From Streptomyces parvulus (GTDB lineage Bacteria > Actinomycetota > Actinomycetes > Streptomycetales > Streptomycetaceae), in the NCBI RefSeq assembly GCF_014648855.1, contig NZ_BMRX01000008.1:206071-270070 (forward strand): a DNA stretch of 64,000 nt. Direction: 5' to 3'. Under the pieces are notes generated by a model. The model was not told the origin of the DNA. It searched no databases and saw nothing but the letters and a program-made list of their open reading frames with translations. Of this stretch, positions 27,219 to 36,164 are shown one piece after another. The first letter of the stretch is position 1, and each line of letters starts with the position of its first letter. The position numbers were made by a program, and so were the translations under genes.

Positions 27219-27712
27219 TGAACATGCCCGTCCGCAGCCACCGCGGTGGCGCGACAGCAGAGCGGCCTCTCGGGTGGGCCCGTAATCCACTGACGGAATT
27301 CGACGAACTGCTCAACCAGATGAGCGGACTGCTCGAATCGACGGTGGGCGGGGCGGCCGCGCCCGCAGCCGCCTGGACCCCCCTCGCGGACGTCACGGAG
27401 ACCGATGACGCCTTCGAGGTCGAGATCGAACTTCCTGGCGTCAAGAGCAAGGACATCCACGTCGAGGCCAACGGACAGGAACTGGTGGTCACCGGAGAGA
27501 TCAAGGAAAAGGAGCGCAGCGGCGTCCTGCGCCGCCGCGCCCGCCGAACCGGTGCCTTCGAGTACCGGCTGCGGCTGCCGGGCGAGGTGAACACCGAAAA
27601 GGTCACAGCGGAGATGTCGGCCGGTGTACTCACGGTCACCGTCCCCAAGGCGGAGGTCGCCAAGCCCCGTCACATCCAAATCACCGAGAGCGGCGAGAGC
27701 GCCGATCGTTGA
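27218..27712 (+). CDS. Small heat shock protein Hsp20
   Basis: This 164-residue protein has an alpha-crystallin domain at ~50-150 (LADVTETDDAFEVEIELPGV, LVVTGEIKEKE, GVLTVTVPKAE) and a flexible N-terminus with FDELLNQMSGLLES. sHsps hold unfolded proteins for Hsp70/ClpB rescue, which is encoded in the same operon. ATG 27218 is preferred over the GTG at 27215; AGAGGTGA upstream can serve as ribosome site. It overlaps the thioredoxin stop by one base. Confidence 0.94.
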   Translation: MNMPVRSHRGGATAERPLGWARNPLTEFDELLNQMSGLLESTVGGAAAPAAAWTPLADVTETDDAFEVEIELPGVKSKDIHVEANGQELVVTGEIKEKERSGVLRRRARRTGAFEYRLRLPGEVNTEKVTAEMSAGVLTVTVPKAEVAKPRHIQITESGESADR

Positions 27713-27782
27713 CCCGGGAGCCCGGCGGTGCGGGACCGCGGTCCGGCACCGTCGGCCCGCCGGGAGTGAAAGGAGCCCGGAC

Positions 27783-28211
27783 ATGACCGAAACAGGATTC
27801 TCCTCTTTCGACACCATGGTGGACAAGGCGAACCGGCTCCTCAGGGAGATCGAGGAAGCCAACGGCTGGCCCAAGGAACGCCGTAAGCAGTCGTACGCCG
27901 CACTGCGCGCCGTCCTGCACCGGCTACGGGACCGCCTCTCCGTCGACGGGGCCGCGCACTTCGGGGCACAGCTGCCCACTTTGATCCGAGGCGTCTACTA
28001 CGACGGCTGGAAGCCGGCCGAGACACCGGTGAAACTCAGCGGCGAGGATTTCCTCCAACGCGTCCGGGACGACTTTCCCTACGCGGTCGACGGTGGCGTC
28101 GAACGAGTCGTGCACACCGTCCTGGAGGTTCTGGAACGCCACGTGAGCGAAGGCGAGTGGAACCACCTCAAATCCGGACTGCCGAAGTCACTGGCCTCCG
28201 TACTGCCGTAG
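27783..28211 (+). CDS. DUF2267 family protein
   Basis: This 142-residue protein matches DUF2267: FDTMVDKANRLLREIEEANG, RKQSYAALRAVLHRLRDRL, LPTLIRGVYYDGWKP, DFLQRVRDDFPYAVDGG. The fold is helical and the function unknown; members are frequent beside hsp20 and in stress loci. ATG 27783 follows AAAGGAG, 70 bp after hsp20. Confidence 0.9.
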   Translation: MTETGFSSFDTMVDKANRLLREIEEANGWPKERRKQSYAALRAVLHRLRDRLSVDGAAHFGAQLPTLIRGVYYDGWKPAETPVKLSGEDFLQRVRDDFPYAVDGGVERVVHTVLEVLERHVSEGEWNHLKSGLPKSLASVLP

Positions 28212-28282
28212 ACGTTCGGCGCACGGGCACGCCGCCGCGCACACCAGCTGGACAGCCTCTGTTCAATAAGGAGCACGCCATC

Positions 28283-28546
28283 ATGGCTACGATCCCCGAC
28301 CCGCACCTGGCGATGGTGCGTCCCGTGAGTCCGCGCACCCCGGAGGGATGCGAGGAGTGCCTCAGGTCCCACTCCCCATGGGTGCACCTCCGGCTCTGCC
28401 TCACCTGCGGGCACGTCGGCTGCTGCGACTCCTCGCCCCTCAAGCACGCCAGCCGCCACGCGGCCGGCGTCGGTCACCCCGTGGTGCAGTCCTTCGAGCC
28501 GGGGGAGAACTGGCGCTGGTGCTACGTCCACGAGGCCATGGTCTGA
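28283..28546 (+). CDS. UBP-type zinc finger protein
   Basis: This 87-residue protein is almost entirely a UBP zinc finger: CEECLRSHSPWVHLRLCLTC, GHVGCCDSS, HASRHAAGVGHPVVQSFEPG. In eukaryotes this domain binds the ubiquitin C-terminus; the bacterial role is unknown, but the gene is often beside the oxidoreductase that follows here. ATG 28283 follows AAGGAG. Its TGA overlaps the next ATG by one base (TGATG). Confidence 0.9.
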   Translation: MATIPDPHLAMVRPVSPRTPEGCEECLRSHSPWVHLRLCLTCGHVGCCDSSPLKHASRHAAGVGHPVVQSFEPGENWRWCYVHEAMV

Positions 28547-30300
28547 TGAGCAGCGCCGAGTACGGGCATGATGGGCCCCGAGAGACACCGGACCGGTACG
28601 GGGCGTTCCCGCGCCTCTCACCCGAGCAACTCCAGACTCTGGCCGCGCACGGTGAACGCCGCAGAACCACCGAGAACGAGGTGCTGTACCGCGAGGGTGA
28701 GCCGTTCCGGGAGTTCCTCGCGATCCTCGGCGGGACCGTCGAGATCCTCCATGACCTCGGCGGCCCCGAGGAGCGGACGGTCGCCGTACACGGACCCGGA
28801 AGATTCCTTGGCGAACTCGGGTTGCTGGAGGGCCAGGCGGCCTTCGACACCGCTGTAGTGCGTGAACCGGGCGAGATCCTGACCGTACCGGTGGACCAGC
28901 AACGTGCCTTGGTCAGCCGCGACCCCGTCCTCGGTGACCTGATCCTCCGCGCATACCTGAATCGCAGATATCTGCTCATCGGCCTCGGCGCGGGCTTCCG
29001 GATCTTGGGATCGTGCTATTCACCGGACACGTTGCGGCTGCGTGAGTTCGCCGCCCGCAACAGGCTGCCGCACCGCTGGATGGATCTGGAGAAGGACAAG
29101 GATGCGGAGGCCCTGCTGCACCGGTTCGGGGTCCGTCCGGAGGAGACTCCGGTGGTCCTCTGGAAGGGCGACCATGTGCTGCGAAACCCGAGTAACGCCG
29201 AACTCGCCCGGATCATCGGGCTGCCCGCCCCCTCGCCGGAGACAGCGCGGTACGACGTGATGGTGGTCGGGGCGGGTCCCGCGGGACTCGCCGCCGCCGT
29301 GTACGGCGCCTCCGACGGCCTCTCCACGGCGGTCATCGACGCTGTGGCCACCGGCGGCCAGGCGGGCACCTCGTCCCGCATCGAGAACTACCTCGGCTTC
29401 CCGTCGGGCGTCTCCGGGGGCGAGCTCATCGAACGCGCTGTGCTCCAGGCCCGCAAGTTCGACGCCCGCCTCATGGTGCCCGCCACGGTCACCGGGCTTA
29501 CTCCTCAGGACGACGAGTACGTCGTCAGCTTCGCCGACGGGTCGCGGGTCCGGACTGGCGCCGTGGTCCTCGCTTCGGGCGTGCGGTACCGCAGACTCGA
29601 AGTGCCCGGCATCGACCCTCTGGAGGGCATCAGCGTCTACTACGCGGCAACCGTCCACGAAGCCAGCCTCTGCCAGGCTGATCCGGTCGCCGTGGTCGGT
29701 GGCGGAAACTCCGCCGGACAAGCGGCGCTGTTCCTCGCGAACCACGCGTCCAGGGTCCAGCTCCTCGTCCGGGGCGGTGACCTCAACGCGGACATGTCGC
29801 GCTACCTGGTCGACCAAGTCGAACGGCACCCGAAGATCGAGGTACTGCTGCACACCGAAGTCCGGCGCGTCTTCGGGGCGGAAAAGCTGGAAGTGCTGCT
29901 GGTCGAGGACAACACGAGTGGCCGGCGCAGCGAGCTGCGTGCCGCAGCGCTCTTCGTGTTCATCGGGGCTCGGCCTCACACGGATTGGCTCAGGAACGTT
30001 TTGGCCCTCGACGAGAAGGGCTTCGTCCTCACCGGCGCCGAAGCCCAGCCGTTGGCCGACCCGGCCCGGTGGGCCTCGCTCAGCCGTGTTCCGCTGCTGT
30101 TGGAGACCACCCTTCCCGGCGTCTTCGCCGCCGGTGATGTCAGAAGCGGTTCGGTCAAGCGGGTGGCCGCGGCGACCGGTGAGGGTGCCATGGCGATCCA
30201 CCTCGTGCACGAGCATCGGGAGCAGGCAGGCAACCTGGTCCGTGCCGCGGGCCCGGAAGGCCACCGGCCGGCGAGGAGTTCGGTAGCAGCGACCGACTGA
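28546..30300 (+). CDS. cNMP-binding domain / thioredoxin-like / TrxR-like flavoprotein fusion
   Basis: This 584-residue fusion has three parts: a cyclic-nucleotide-binding fold (residues ~20-140, FLAILGGTVEILHD and GRFLGELGLLEGQ), a small thioredoxin/glutaredoxin-like domain (~147-232, FRILGSCYSPDTLRLREF) without CxxC, and a TrxR-type FAD/NAD(P)H reductase (~240-565) with VVGAGPAGLAAAVYG, VVGGGNSAGQAA and GVFAAGDVRSG. The CxxC expected in thioredoxin reductases is replaced by YYAATVHEASLC, so a standard dithiol relay to thioredoxin is not possible. It may be a regulated NAD(P)H oxidoreductase. It is coupled to the UBP gene. Confidence 0.88.
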   Translation: MSSAEYGHDGPRETPDRYGAFPRLSPEQLQTLAAHGERRRTTENEVLYREGEPFREFLAILGGTVEILHDLGGPEERTVAVHGPGRFLGELGLLEGQAAFDTAVVREPGEILTVPVDQQRALVSRDPVLGDLILRAYLNRRYLLIGLGAGFRILGSCYSPDTLRLREFAARNRLPHRWMDLEKDKDAEALLHRFGVRPEETPVVLWKGDHVLRNPSNAELARIIGLPAPSPETARYDVMVVGAGPAGLAAAVYGASDGLSTAVIDAVATGGQAGTSSRIENYLGFPSGVSGGELIERAVLQARKFDARLMVPATVTGLTPQDDEYVVSFADGSRVRTGAVVLASGVRYRRLEVPGIDPLEGISVYYAATVHEASLCQADPVAVVGGGNSAGQAALFLANHASRVQLLVRGGDLNADMSRYLVDQVERHPKIEVLLHTEVRRVFGAEKLEVLLVEDNTSGRRSELRAAALFVFIGARPHTDWLRNVLALDEKGFVLTGAEAQPLADPARWASLSRVPLLLETTLPGVFAAGDVRSGSVKRVAAATGEGAMAIHLVHEHREQAGNLVRAAGPEGHRPARSSVAATD

Positions 30301-30334
30301 CTTCTGCGCTGGTCTGCTGACGGGTGTGCGCCCG

Positions 30335-30408
30335 CGTCTTGCAAGACGTGTGCTGTCTACCGTGCGGTCCGGCGAGCCAGACCCCGGCGTCGTCACCTGA
30401 TGCCGGGG
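30335..30408. terminator. Hairpins between convergent reductase and dehydrogenase genes
   Basis: A 14-bp perfect palindrome CGTCTTGCAAGACG (30335-30348) is followed by a hairpin CCCCGGC/GCCGGGG (30382-30408) in the 186-bp convergent gap. Either could end the long stress operon or the opposing transcript. Confidence 0.45.
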
Positions 30409-30486
30409 CCGGCCCCCGACCCGGACCGCTCGCCACGCCTCGGTCGGGCCGGTCCGGCAGACATCGGACTGCGGTCCTCAGGGCCC

Positions 30487-31662
30487 TTACTGCTTGTGGC
30501 CGTTGCTGTGGCCGTCGGGATGCAGCACCACCTTCGTCCAGCCCTCGTCACGGGCGTCGAAGTGCTCGTAGGCGGTGGGGGTTTCGTCCAGGCCGAGTTG
30601 GTGGGAGACGATGAAGCTCGGCGTCGCCTTCTCGCCGGCGATCAGGTCCCGCAGGGCCCGGTTGTACCTCTTCACCGGCGCTTGCCCGGTCCCCATGTGC
30701 TGGCCCTTGAACCACATCATGCCGAAGTCGATGGGCACCTTGCCCTGCGCCTCCAGTTCGCCTTGGGCCTCTTCGCCGCCAGGGTCCTGAGGCAGGTAAA
30801 CGCCCACCACACCGATGTCGCCCGTGAACCTGACGGAGTCGATCAGGTTGTTGAGCGTGAGGCTGGCGTCCTCGTGGCCCTCGGGGTCATGTGCCTGGTA
30901 CCCGACGCACTCACACCCGTTGTCGGCGCCCAGACCGAGGGTCGCCTCCTTGACGACCTCCGCCGCGTCCTGCTCGGCGGTGTTGATCGGAATGGCCCCG
31001 ATCTCCTCCGCCTTGCCCAGCCGGTCGGGCTGATGGTCGGCCACCCAGACACGGCCGGCGCCCTTGAGCACGGCGGAGTAGGCCGCCATCAGCCCGACGG
31101 GGCCCGCCCCGAAGATGATCGTCTGGTCGCCCGGTTTGACGTGGGCCATCTCGGTGGCGTGGTAGCCGGTGGGGAAGATGTCGGCGAGCATCACGTAGTC
31201 GGTCTGCCGCTCGGCGGCGTCCTCGCCCAGGCGCAGCGCGTTGAAGTCGCCGTAGGGCACGCGCAGCAGTTCTGCCTGGCCGCCCTGGTAGGGGCCCATG
31301 TCGGCGAAGCCGTAGGCGGCTCCGGCGAGGGCGGGTTCCGGCTGCATGGTCAGGCAGTAGTTGGTCAGCCCTCGCTCGCACTGCTTGCAGAAGCCGCAGG
31401 CAATGTTGAAGGGCAGTACCACGTACTCGCCGACCTTCACCTTGCTCACGGCCGGGCCGACCTCCACGACCTGGCCCATGTTCTCGTGTCCCAGCGTGCG
31501 GCCGGACTCGAACGAGGTGCGGCCCTCGTACATGTGCAGATCGGAACCGCAGATGTTGGTGGCGGTGATCTTGACGATGATGTCGCAGGGGTGCTCGATC
31601 TTCGGGTCCGGTACGTCCTTCACTGCGACCGTACGCGGACCTTCGTATACCGCTGCTTTCAT
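30487..31662 (-). CDS. Zinc-dependent alcohol dehydrogenase, glutathione-independent formaldehyde dehydrogenase-like
   Basis: This 391-residue medium-chain dehydrogenase has catalytic zinc site NICGSDLHMYEGR and GHENMGQVVEVG, structural zinc cysteines CGFCKQCERGLTNYC, and NAD loop FGAGPVGLMAA. The insert TADYVMLADIFPTGYHATEM-like region and length match the Pseudomonas putida FdhA group, which oxidises or dismutates formaldehyde. A physiological substrate of reactive aldehydes under stress is likely but not proven. ATG 31662 is used, preceded by AAAGAAG; an upstream frame to 31767 is not conserved. Confidence 0.87.
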   Translation of the reverse strand: MKAAVYEGPRTVAVKDVPDPKIEHPCDIIVKITATNICGSDLHMYEGRTSFESGRTLGHENMGQVVEVGPAVSKVKVGEYVVLPFNIACGFCKQCERGLTNYCLTMQPEPALAGAAYGFADMGPYQGGQAELLRVPYGDFNALRLGEDAAERQTDYVMLADIFPTGYHATEMAHVKPGDQTIIFGAGPVGLMAAYSAVLKGAGRVWVADHQPDRLGKAEEIGAIPINTAEQDAAEVVKEATLGLGADNGCECVGYQAHDPEGHEDASLTLNNLIDSVRFTGDIGVVGVYLPQDPGGEEAQGELEAQGKVPIDFGMMWFKGQHMGTGQAPVKRYNRALRDLIAGEKATPSFIVSHQLGLDETPTAYEHFDARDEGWTKVVLHPDGHSNGHKQ

Positions 31663-31942
31663 GATGACTTCTTTCGGTGCCGCTGCTTGAGCACGGCACT
31701 GACGGGTTGAGACGGCGTAGAGCCTGGCTCCCGTGAGTCGCTGCGAGGGGGCACTCGGCTCCGGCACGCCTCTGCGGGCCGTTCACCCGGAACGGTGGTG
31801 CCGCCGTCCTGCCGGGCGAAGTTCCAGTGTTCCGCCGGCGGCATGCTGTCCGGGTCCCCGTGGACCTCTACGCGTAACAGTCACGCACTGCCCGATCTGC
31901 GCAATTCTCCGGACTCTGTCGTTGCCCCGTAGACGCGTCTTG

Positions 31943-33040
31943 CTAGTGGTCCTGATCGTTCTGCAGCATGCGGCGACGCTCTTGCTCGCGCTTGGAGTAG
32001 GCGGCTGCCCGGATCGCCTCGTCAGTCTCCAAGCCCGATCCAAGGGCGCCGCCCACCGTGGCGATCGAAGCGACGAACCAGGACAGCATCCAGTACGCCG
32101 TGGCGTCCAGCGGGTTTCGAGTGAAGGAGGCGAACACCCTGTCGTTGAGGATGAACAACGCCCACACGAAGTTGATGACCAGCAGACCCACGTAGCAGAC
32201 GACTACCCCGATGCCCACAGTCACGACGGTCGAGACGTTGTAGAGGGCGGCCTGCTTCCTCGCCTCCGGTGACTCCTCCGCCGTTCGATGCCACAGGTTC
32301 GCATCCACGATCAGCCAGCCGATCATGAGCGCGACGGACCCGACCGTGGCGATCACGAGGCGTGGCGTGCTCAGAGACGCGGCGAGACTCCAGACGGTGG
32401 AGTTCACCGTGGCGATGGCTCCCGTGGCGAGTGCGGCTGCCAGGGCCTTCGACAGACCCGGCACCAACCGCCACGGCCGGTTGGCGCGGACCATGCCGAC
32501 CAGAAGCCTGAGATATCCGCGCGGCCCACTGGCGACATACCTCAGATCGGCCGTCTCCTCGTCACCGACCGGGTCTGGGTGGACAGGCGCGATACGGCCG
32601 GCGAAAGGCCGCAGCGACAGCCGTCTTGGGCCAGCCCTTTCACCCTTCCTGACGCGCGATTCCGCCAAGCTGACGACGGATTCCTCGACGGCCCGCCGGG
32701 CCCTCGTCTGCAGTCGCCAGCCCCCCAGTGAGGGAAGGGACAGCAGCGCCAGACCGTGCTCGTGATCCAGATCCACCACGAGCTTGCGCCCATGTGAGTG
32801 CAGCGGGAGATCGGTGAGGGCCACGACGATGTCCCAGTTCTCGGTACTCCTACGGTCCCTGATCCGGCTCATCAAGGTGGGCGGGTCCTCCGTCCCCGAG
32901 GTGAACGGCTCGCTGACCACTTCGACGTCGAACCGCCGGCCCCGGCCCGACCTGTCGGCGAGCCGAGCGGGAAGTCTCCGCGCCACGTGCTGCGCGATCT
33001 CCGTCGGCGCATCCGGATCCGCCAGGAGAACCACCCGCAT
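31943..33040 (-). CDS. Membrane protein of unknown function, island paralogue B
   Basis: This 365-residue protein is collinear with the one at 14676-15797: the same N-terminal soluble domain (VVLLADPDAPTEIAQHVARR, WDIVVALTDLPLHSHGRK) and the same four membrane segments (LVIATVGSVALMIGWLIVDA, VVCYVGLLVINFVWALF). ATG 33040 follows GAAGAGG. It reads outward toward the cassette, in the opposite orientation to copy A. Upstream it ends the recognised island genes, 278 bp before attR. Confidence 0.75.
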   Translation of the reverse strand: MRVVLLADPDAPTEIAQHVARRLPARLADRSGRGRRFDVEVVSEPFTSGTEDPPTLMSRIRDRRSTENWDIVVALTDLPLHSHGRKLVVDLDHEHGLALLSLPSLGGWRLQTRARRAVEESVVSLAESRVRKGERAGPRRLSLRPFAGRIAPVHPDPVGDEETADLRYVASGPRGYLRLLVGMVRANRPWRLVPGLSKALAAALATGAIATVNSTVWSLAASLSTPRLVIATVGSVALMIGWLIVDANLWHRTAEESPEARKQAALYNVSTVVTVGIGVVVCYVGLLVINFVWALFILNDRVFASFTRNPLDATAYWMLSWFVASIATVGGALGSGLETDEAIRAAAYSKREQERRRMLQNDQDH

Positions 33041-33318
33041 GACTGGCCTCTTCTCATCGGTCGCCCCGCGATCGCAGGTGACCACAGACTGCATCCGCGC
33101 ATGCGTCGGCGCACCCCGGACCGGACCGTATGCCACGCCGGCCCCGACCCTGCCCTGTACATCCCTGCCGAGACTGCCCTCGGTGCCCCGAACAGCACGT
33201 GTTCAGCACACATGAGCACGGGAAGCCCCGCGAGAATGTGAGAAGTATGGAGTCGTGATCCCCTGCCCAGGTGGCGTATCGCCAGCGTCCCCGCAGGTCA
33301 CGGCCCCGCCCATAAGGA
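33041..33318. other. Island right-end intergenic region
   Basis: No gene is supported in these 278 bp between paralogue B and attR. This is where an integrase gene might be expected, but no tyrosine or serine recombinase motif is readable in any frame. Confidence 0.6.
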
Positions 33319-33364
33319 TCTCCTAAAGCGGGTGTCGCAGGTTCGAATCCTGCCGGGGGCACAG
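33319..33364 (+). repeat. Right attachment site (attR), 46-bp direct repeat
   Basis: It is identical to 11575-11620. It contains only the anticodon loop, variable region, T-arm and acceptor 3' strand of tRNA-Arg, with no 5' half upstream, so it is not a tRNA gene. Identity stops abruptly at both sides. Confidence 0.88.
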
Positions 33365-33795
33365 CGCGTCATGAAGTCGACCTGGGCCTTTCTCCCCAGG
33401 GAGGCGTCCTTTCGGCCTCGGACTACTCGTCCGGGGCCGCTTGCGTGAGCGGGCTGGTCGATAGGCAGGAGGGCAGCGTGTGAGTAGGTCGTGGACGGCA
33501 TGGTCGTCGCGAGTCCGCGTTCCTCCAAGCGGCACAACCGGCTGGCCCGGACTCTGGCGAACGCCCTGGATTCAGCCGCGGGCGCGGAGTAGTACGCCGA
33601 CACGGACTTCGACGTCCGGCGCGGAGTGACGAGGAGGGGTGGATGTCCTCGGCTCACCCCAGACCCCCGGAGAGTGTTTGAAGCATCGCTCCTCACGCCG
33701 CGTGACCGCATGCGGAACGAACTCGCGGATGAAGGCCCGCACCGCACGTCCGAATTCCGTGGACCGCGGTGCCGCGACGGCCCTACCCTCCCCGC
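33365..33795. other. Intergenic region right of attR
   Basis: No supported gene is seen in these 431 bp. CCTGGG and CCCAGG at about 33379-33399 can form a small hairpin that could be the original tRNA terminator before insertion. Short frames on both strands lack ribosome sites and homology. Confidence 0.5.
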
Positions 33796-34134
33796 ATGGG
33801 CCATGGAAAGACCTCGTACGTCTGCCTGCCGTGCCGGGCCTCGTTCAAGCAGTCCCATCCCGCCCGTTACGACCGCGAACGGGTCTGCCCGCGCTGTACC
33901 GGACTCCTGATCCACGTCGGCTCCGCTTTCGCGCCGCCCAAGCGACGGGACCTCGCAGGCTGGCGCACGCTCTCCGTGCTGTTGCACGCCGGCGTGCGTT
34001 TTCACATGAGCTGTTGCTGCGGCCCCGGCTATCGTCCCCGGACCCTCGGCGAGGTGCGCGAGCGCATGGCTTTCGCGAAGGTCACCGGGGAACCGGCCGC
34101 TCAGGCACTGGTCCGACGTGACCTGACCCGGTGA
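33796..34134 (+). CDS. Small zinc-ribbon-like protein
   Basis: This 112-residue protein has two CxxC pairs, YVCLPCRASFKQ near residue 10 and RVCPRCTGLL near 30, forming a likely zinc ribbon, and a later CCCGPGYRPRTLGEVRERMA. Homologues in Streptomyces are small hypothetical proteins, sometimes mis-named deoxyxylulose-phosphate synthase. ATG 33796 is the first start before the conserved MGHGKTSYVC. Function is unknown. Confidence 0.72.
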   Translation: MGHGKTSYVCLPCRASFKQSHPARYDRERVCPRCTGLLIHVGSAFAPPKRRDLAGWRTLSVLLHAGVRFHMSCCCGPGYRPRTLGEVRERMAFAKVTGEPAAQALVRRDLTR

Positions 34135-34173
34135 CGCGTTCGTACGAGTGCGGGCAGCTCGACGCGACGCCCG

Positions 34174-34596
34174 TCACCCGCCCTCCCGCGGAGCGATCTC
34201 GTCGATCAGCGCACGTACCCGGTGTTCGATCTCGTCGCGGATCGGGCGGACGGCGGCGACGCCCCGGTCGGCCGGGTCGGGTAGTTGCCAGTCGAGGTAG
34301 CGCTTGCCGGGGAGGACGGGGCAGGTGTCGCCGCAGCCCATGGTGATGACGACGTCGGAGGCCTGGACGGCGTCGGCGGTGAGGACCTTGGGGACCTCGG
34401 CGGAGATGTCGATGCCGGCCTCCGACAGGGCTTCGACCACGGCCGGGTTGACGGTGTCGGCGGGGGCGGAGCCCGCGGAGCGGACCTGGACCCGGTCGCC
34501 GGCCAGGTGGGTGAGGAAGGCGGCGGCCATCTGCGAGCGTCCGGCGTTGTGGACGCAGACGAACAGCACCGATGGTTGCCGCGAGGGGTCAGGCAC
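34174..34596 (-). CDS. arsC: Arsenate reductase, low-molecular-weight phosphatase fold
   Basis: This 140-residue protein has the LMW-PTPase/ArsC loop FVCVHNAGRSQMAAAF at residues 12-27, a conserved acidic loop LPDPAD and cysteine in MGCGDTCPVLPGK. It reduces arsenate to arsenite with thiol partners. It starts at a GTG overlapping the acr3 stop by 8 bp, so it is the last gene of arsR-acr3-arsC. Confidence 0.92.
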   Translation of the reverse strand: MPDPSRQPSVLFVCVHNAGRSQMAAAFLTHLAGDRVQVRSAGSAPADTVNPAVVEALSEAGIDISAEVPKVLTADAVQASDVVITMGCGDTCPVLPGKRYLDWQLPDPADRGVAAVRPIRDEIEHRVRALIDEIAPREGG

Positions 34597-35686
34597 GGGT
34601 GGGTTCCTTCCGCGGGGCGGGCACGGTCGAGGTGGGGAAGAAGCGGCGCGCGTACAAGGCCACGTGGACCAGGCCGATCAGTACGGGCACTTCGATGAGC
34701 GGTCCGACGACGCCGGCCAGGGCCTGTCCCGAGGAGGCGCCGAAGGTGGCGATCGCGACGGCGATGGCCAGTTCGAAGTTGTTGCCCGCGGCGGTGAAGG
34801 CGAGGGTGGTGGCGCGGGGGTGGTCGAGGCCCACGGCCCTGCCCAGCGCCATCGATCCGGCCCACATGAGAGCGAAGTAGACCAGCAGCGGCAGCGCGAT
34901 GCGGACCACGTCCACGGGTCGGCCCGTGAGGGCGTCGCCCTGGAGCGCGAAGAGGACGACGATGGTGAACAGCAGCCCGTACAGGGCGAACGGCCCCACC
35001 CGCGGGAGCAGCTTCGCCTCGTACCAGGCGCGTCCCCTGGCCCGCTCGCCGATGCGGCGGGTGAGGTAGCCGGCCGCGAGGGGGATCCCGAGGAAGACCA
35101 GGACGCCGCGGGCGATCTCCCACACCGATACGTCCAGGTGGGTCTGTTCCAGGCCGAGCCAACCCGGCAGCACCTGGAGGTAGAACCAGCCGAGCGTCGA
35201 GAACGCCGCGACCTGGAACACGGAGTTGAGCGCGACCAGGACGGCTGCCGCTTCCCCGTCCCCGCGGGCCAGGTCGTTCCAGATGACGACCATCGCGATG
35301 CAGCGGGCCAGGCCGACGATGATCAGGCCGGTGCGGTACTCGGGCAGGTCCGGCAGGAACAGCCACGCCAGCGCGAACATCAGCGCCGGGCCGACGACCC
35401 AGTTCAGCAGCAGCGAGGGCAGCAGCAGGCGCCGGTCGCGGGTCACGGTGCGGAGGCGGTCGTACCGGACCCTGGCCAGGGCCGGGTACATCATCACGAG
35501 CAGGCCGAGCGCGATCGGCAGGGACACCCCGGTCACGGATACGGCGGTCAGCGCGTCCCCCAGCCGCGGGACCAGGCGGCCGAGGGCGATCCCGGCCGCC
35601 ATCGCCGCCAGGATCCACACGGCCAGGTAGCGGTCGAGGAACGAGAGCCGTCCGGCCACGTTCCGCTCCGGTGCGTCGACGCTCAC
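34589..35686 (-). CDS. acr3: ACR3-type arsenite efflux permease
   Basis: This 365-residue protein has ten predicted membrane segments, the ACR3 signatures LNWVVGPALMFALAW, GLARCIAMVVIWNDLA (catalytic Cys) and FTAAGNNFELAIAVAIATFG. It exports arsenite. The GTG start at 35686 overlaps the arsR stop by 4 bp (GTGA); the longer frame to 35881 runs over arsR and is not coding. Confidence 0.95.
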   Translation of the reverse strand: MSVDAPERNVAGRLSFLDRYLAVWILAAMAAGIALGRLVPRLGDALTAVSVTGVSLPIALGLLVMMYPALARVRYDRLRTVTRDRRLLLPSLLLNWVVGPALMFALAWLFLPDLPEYRTGLIIVGLARCIAMVVIWNDLARGDGEAAAVLVALNSVFQVAAFSTLGWFYLQVLPGWLGLEQTHLDVSVWEIARGVLVFLGIPLAAGYLTRRIGERARGRAWYEAKLLPRVGPFALYGLLFTIVVLFALQGDALTGRPVDVVRIALPLLVYFALMWAGSMALGRAVGLDHPRATTLAFTAAGNNFELAIAVAIATFGASSGQALAGVVGPLIEVPVLIGLVHVALYARRFFPTSTVPAPRKEPTRA

Positions 35687-36072
35687 CCGGCGGCCTCGGC
35701 CGTCGCGCCTTGGGCGGGGCGGGTCAGGACGGCCGCGAGGCGGTCGGTCGTCTCGGGCAGCAGCCAGTAGTAGACCCAGGTGCCGCGGCGCTCGCAGTCG
35801 ATCAGGCCGGCCTGGCGCAGCAGCTTGAGGTGGTGCGAGATGGTCGGCTGCGACAGGTCGAAGGCCGGAGTCAGGTCGCACACGCAGACCTCTCCGCCCG
35901 CCTGCGAGGCGATCATCGACAGCAGTCGCAGGCGCACGGGGTCGCCGAGCGCCTTGAAGACTTTCGCCAGGTCGACGGCCTGCTCCTCGTCCAGTGGGAC
36001 GGTCAGCAGCCCCGGGCAGCAGGCGTCGGCTCCGCCGGACCGTCCCACTGCCACCCGCTCTTGATTCGACAT
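35683..36072 (-). CDS. arsR: ArsR-type metalloregulatory repressor
   Basis: This 129-residue winged-helix repressor has metal site EVCVCDLTPAFDL in the DNA-recognition region and HTH SQPTISHHLKLLRQAG. A further CC pair at residues 18-19 (ADACCPG) could add a ligand. Arsenite or another soft metal releases it from DNA. Two inverted repeats lie between it and the divergent arsI/cadI gene. Confidence 0.94.
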   Translation of the reverse strand: MSNQERVAVGRSGGADACCPGLLTVPLDEEQAVDLAKVFKALGDPVRLRLLSMIASQAGGEVCVCDLTPAFDLSQPTISHHLKLLRQAGLIDCERRGTWVYYWLLPETTDRLAAVLTRPAQGATAEAAG

Positions 36073-36101
36073 TTCTCTATGTTGACACTCTTCGAATCAA
36101 G
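36060..36101. promoter_or_regulatory. Candidate ArsR operator, CTTGATTCG-N24-CGAATCAAG
   Basis: Nine-base arms 36060-36068 and 36093-36101 form a perfect inverted repeat covering the arsR start codon. The centre is at the 5' end of the arsR message, so binding would block transcription or initiation. Confidence 0.6.
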
Positions 36102-36112
36102 GCGCAATCTTG

Positions 36113-36133
36113 CATCGACAGGCCTTATCGATG
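36113..36133. promoter_or_regulatory. Candidate ArsR operator, CATCGA-N9-TCGATG
   Basis: This second perfect inverted repeat lies between arsR and the divergent arsI/cadI gene, 31 bp before the latter's start. It may be the operator for the right-hand gene. Confidence 0.5.
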
Positions 36134-36164
36134 AACGTCAATACAAGTGAAGGAGAGGGTCACC

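Noticed and set aside
33319..33364. Second tRNA-Arg gene
   Set aside because: Only the 3' half is present; no acceptor 5' strand, D-arm or anticodon 5' stem precedes it. It is an attachment-site copy.
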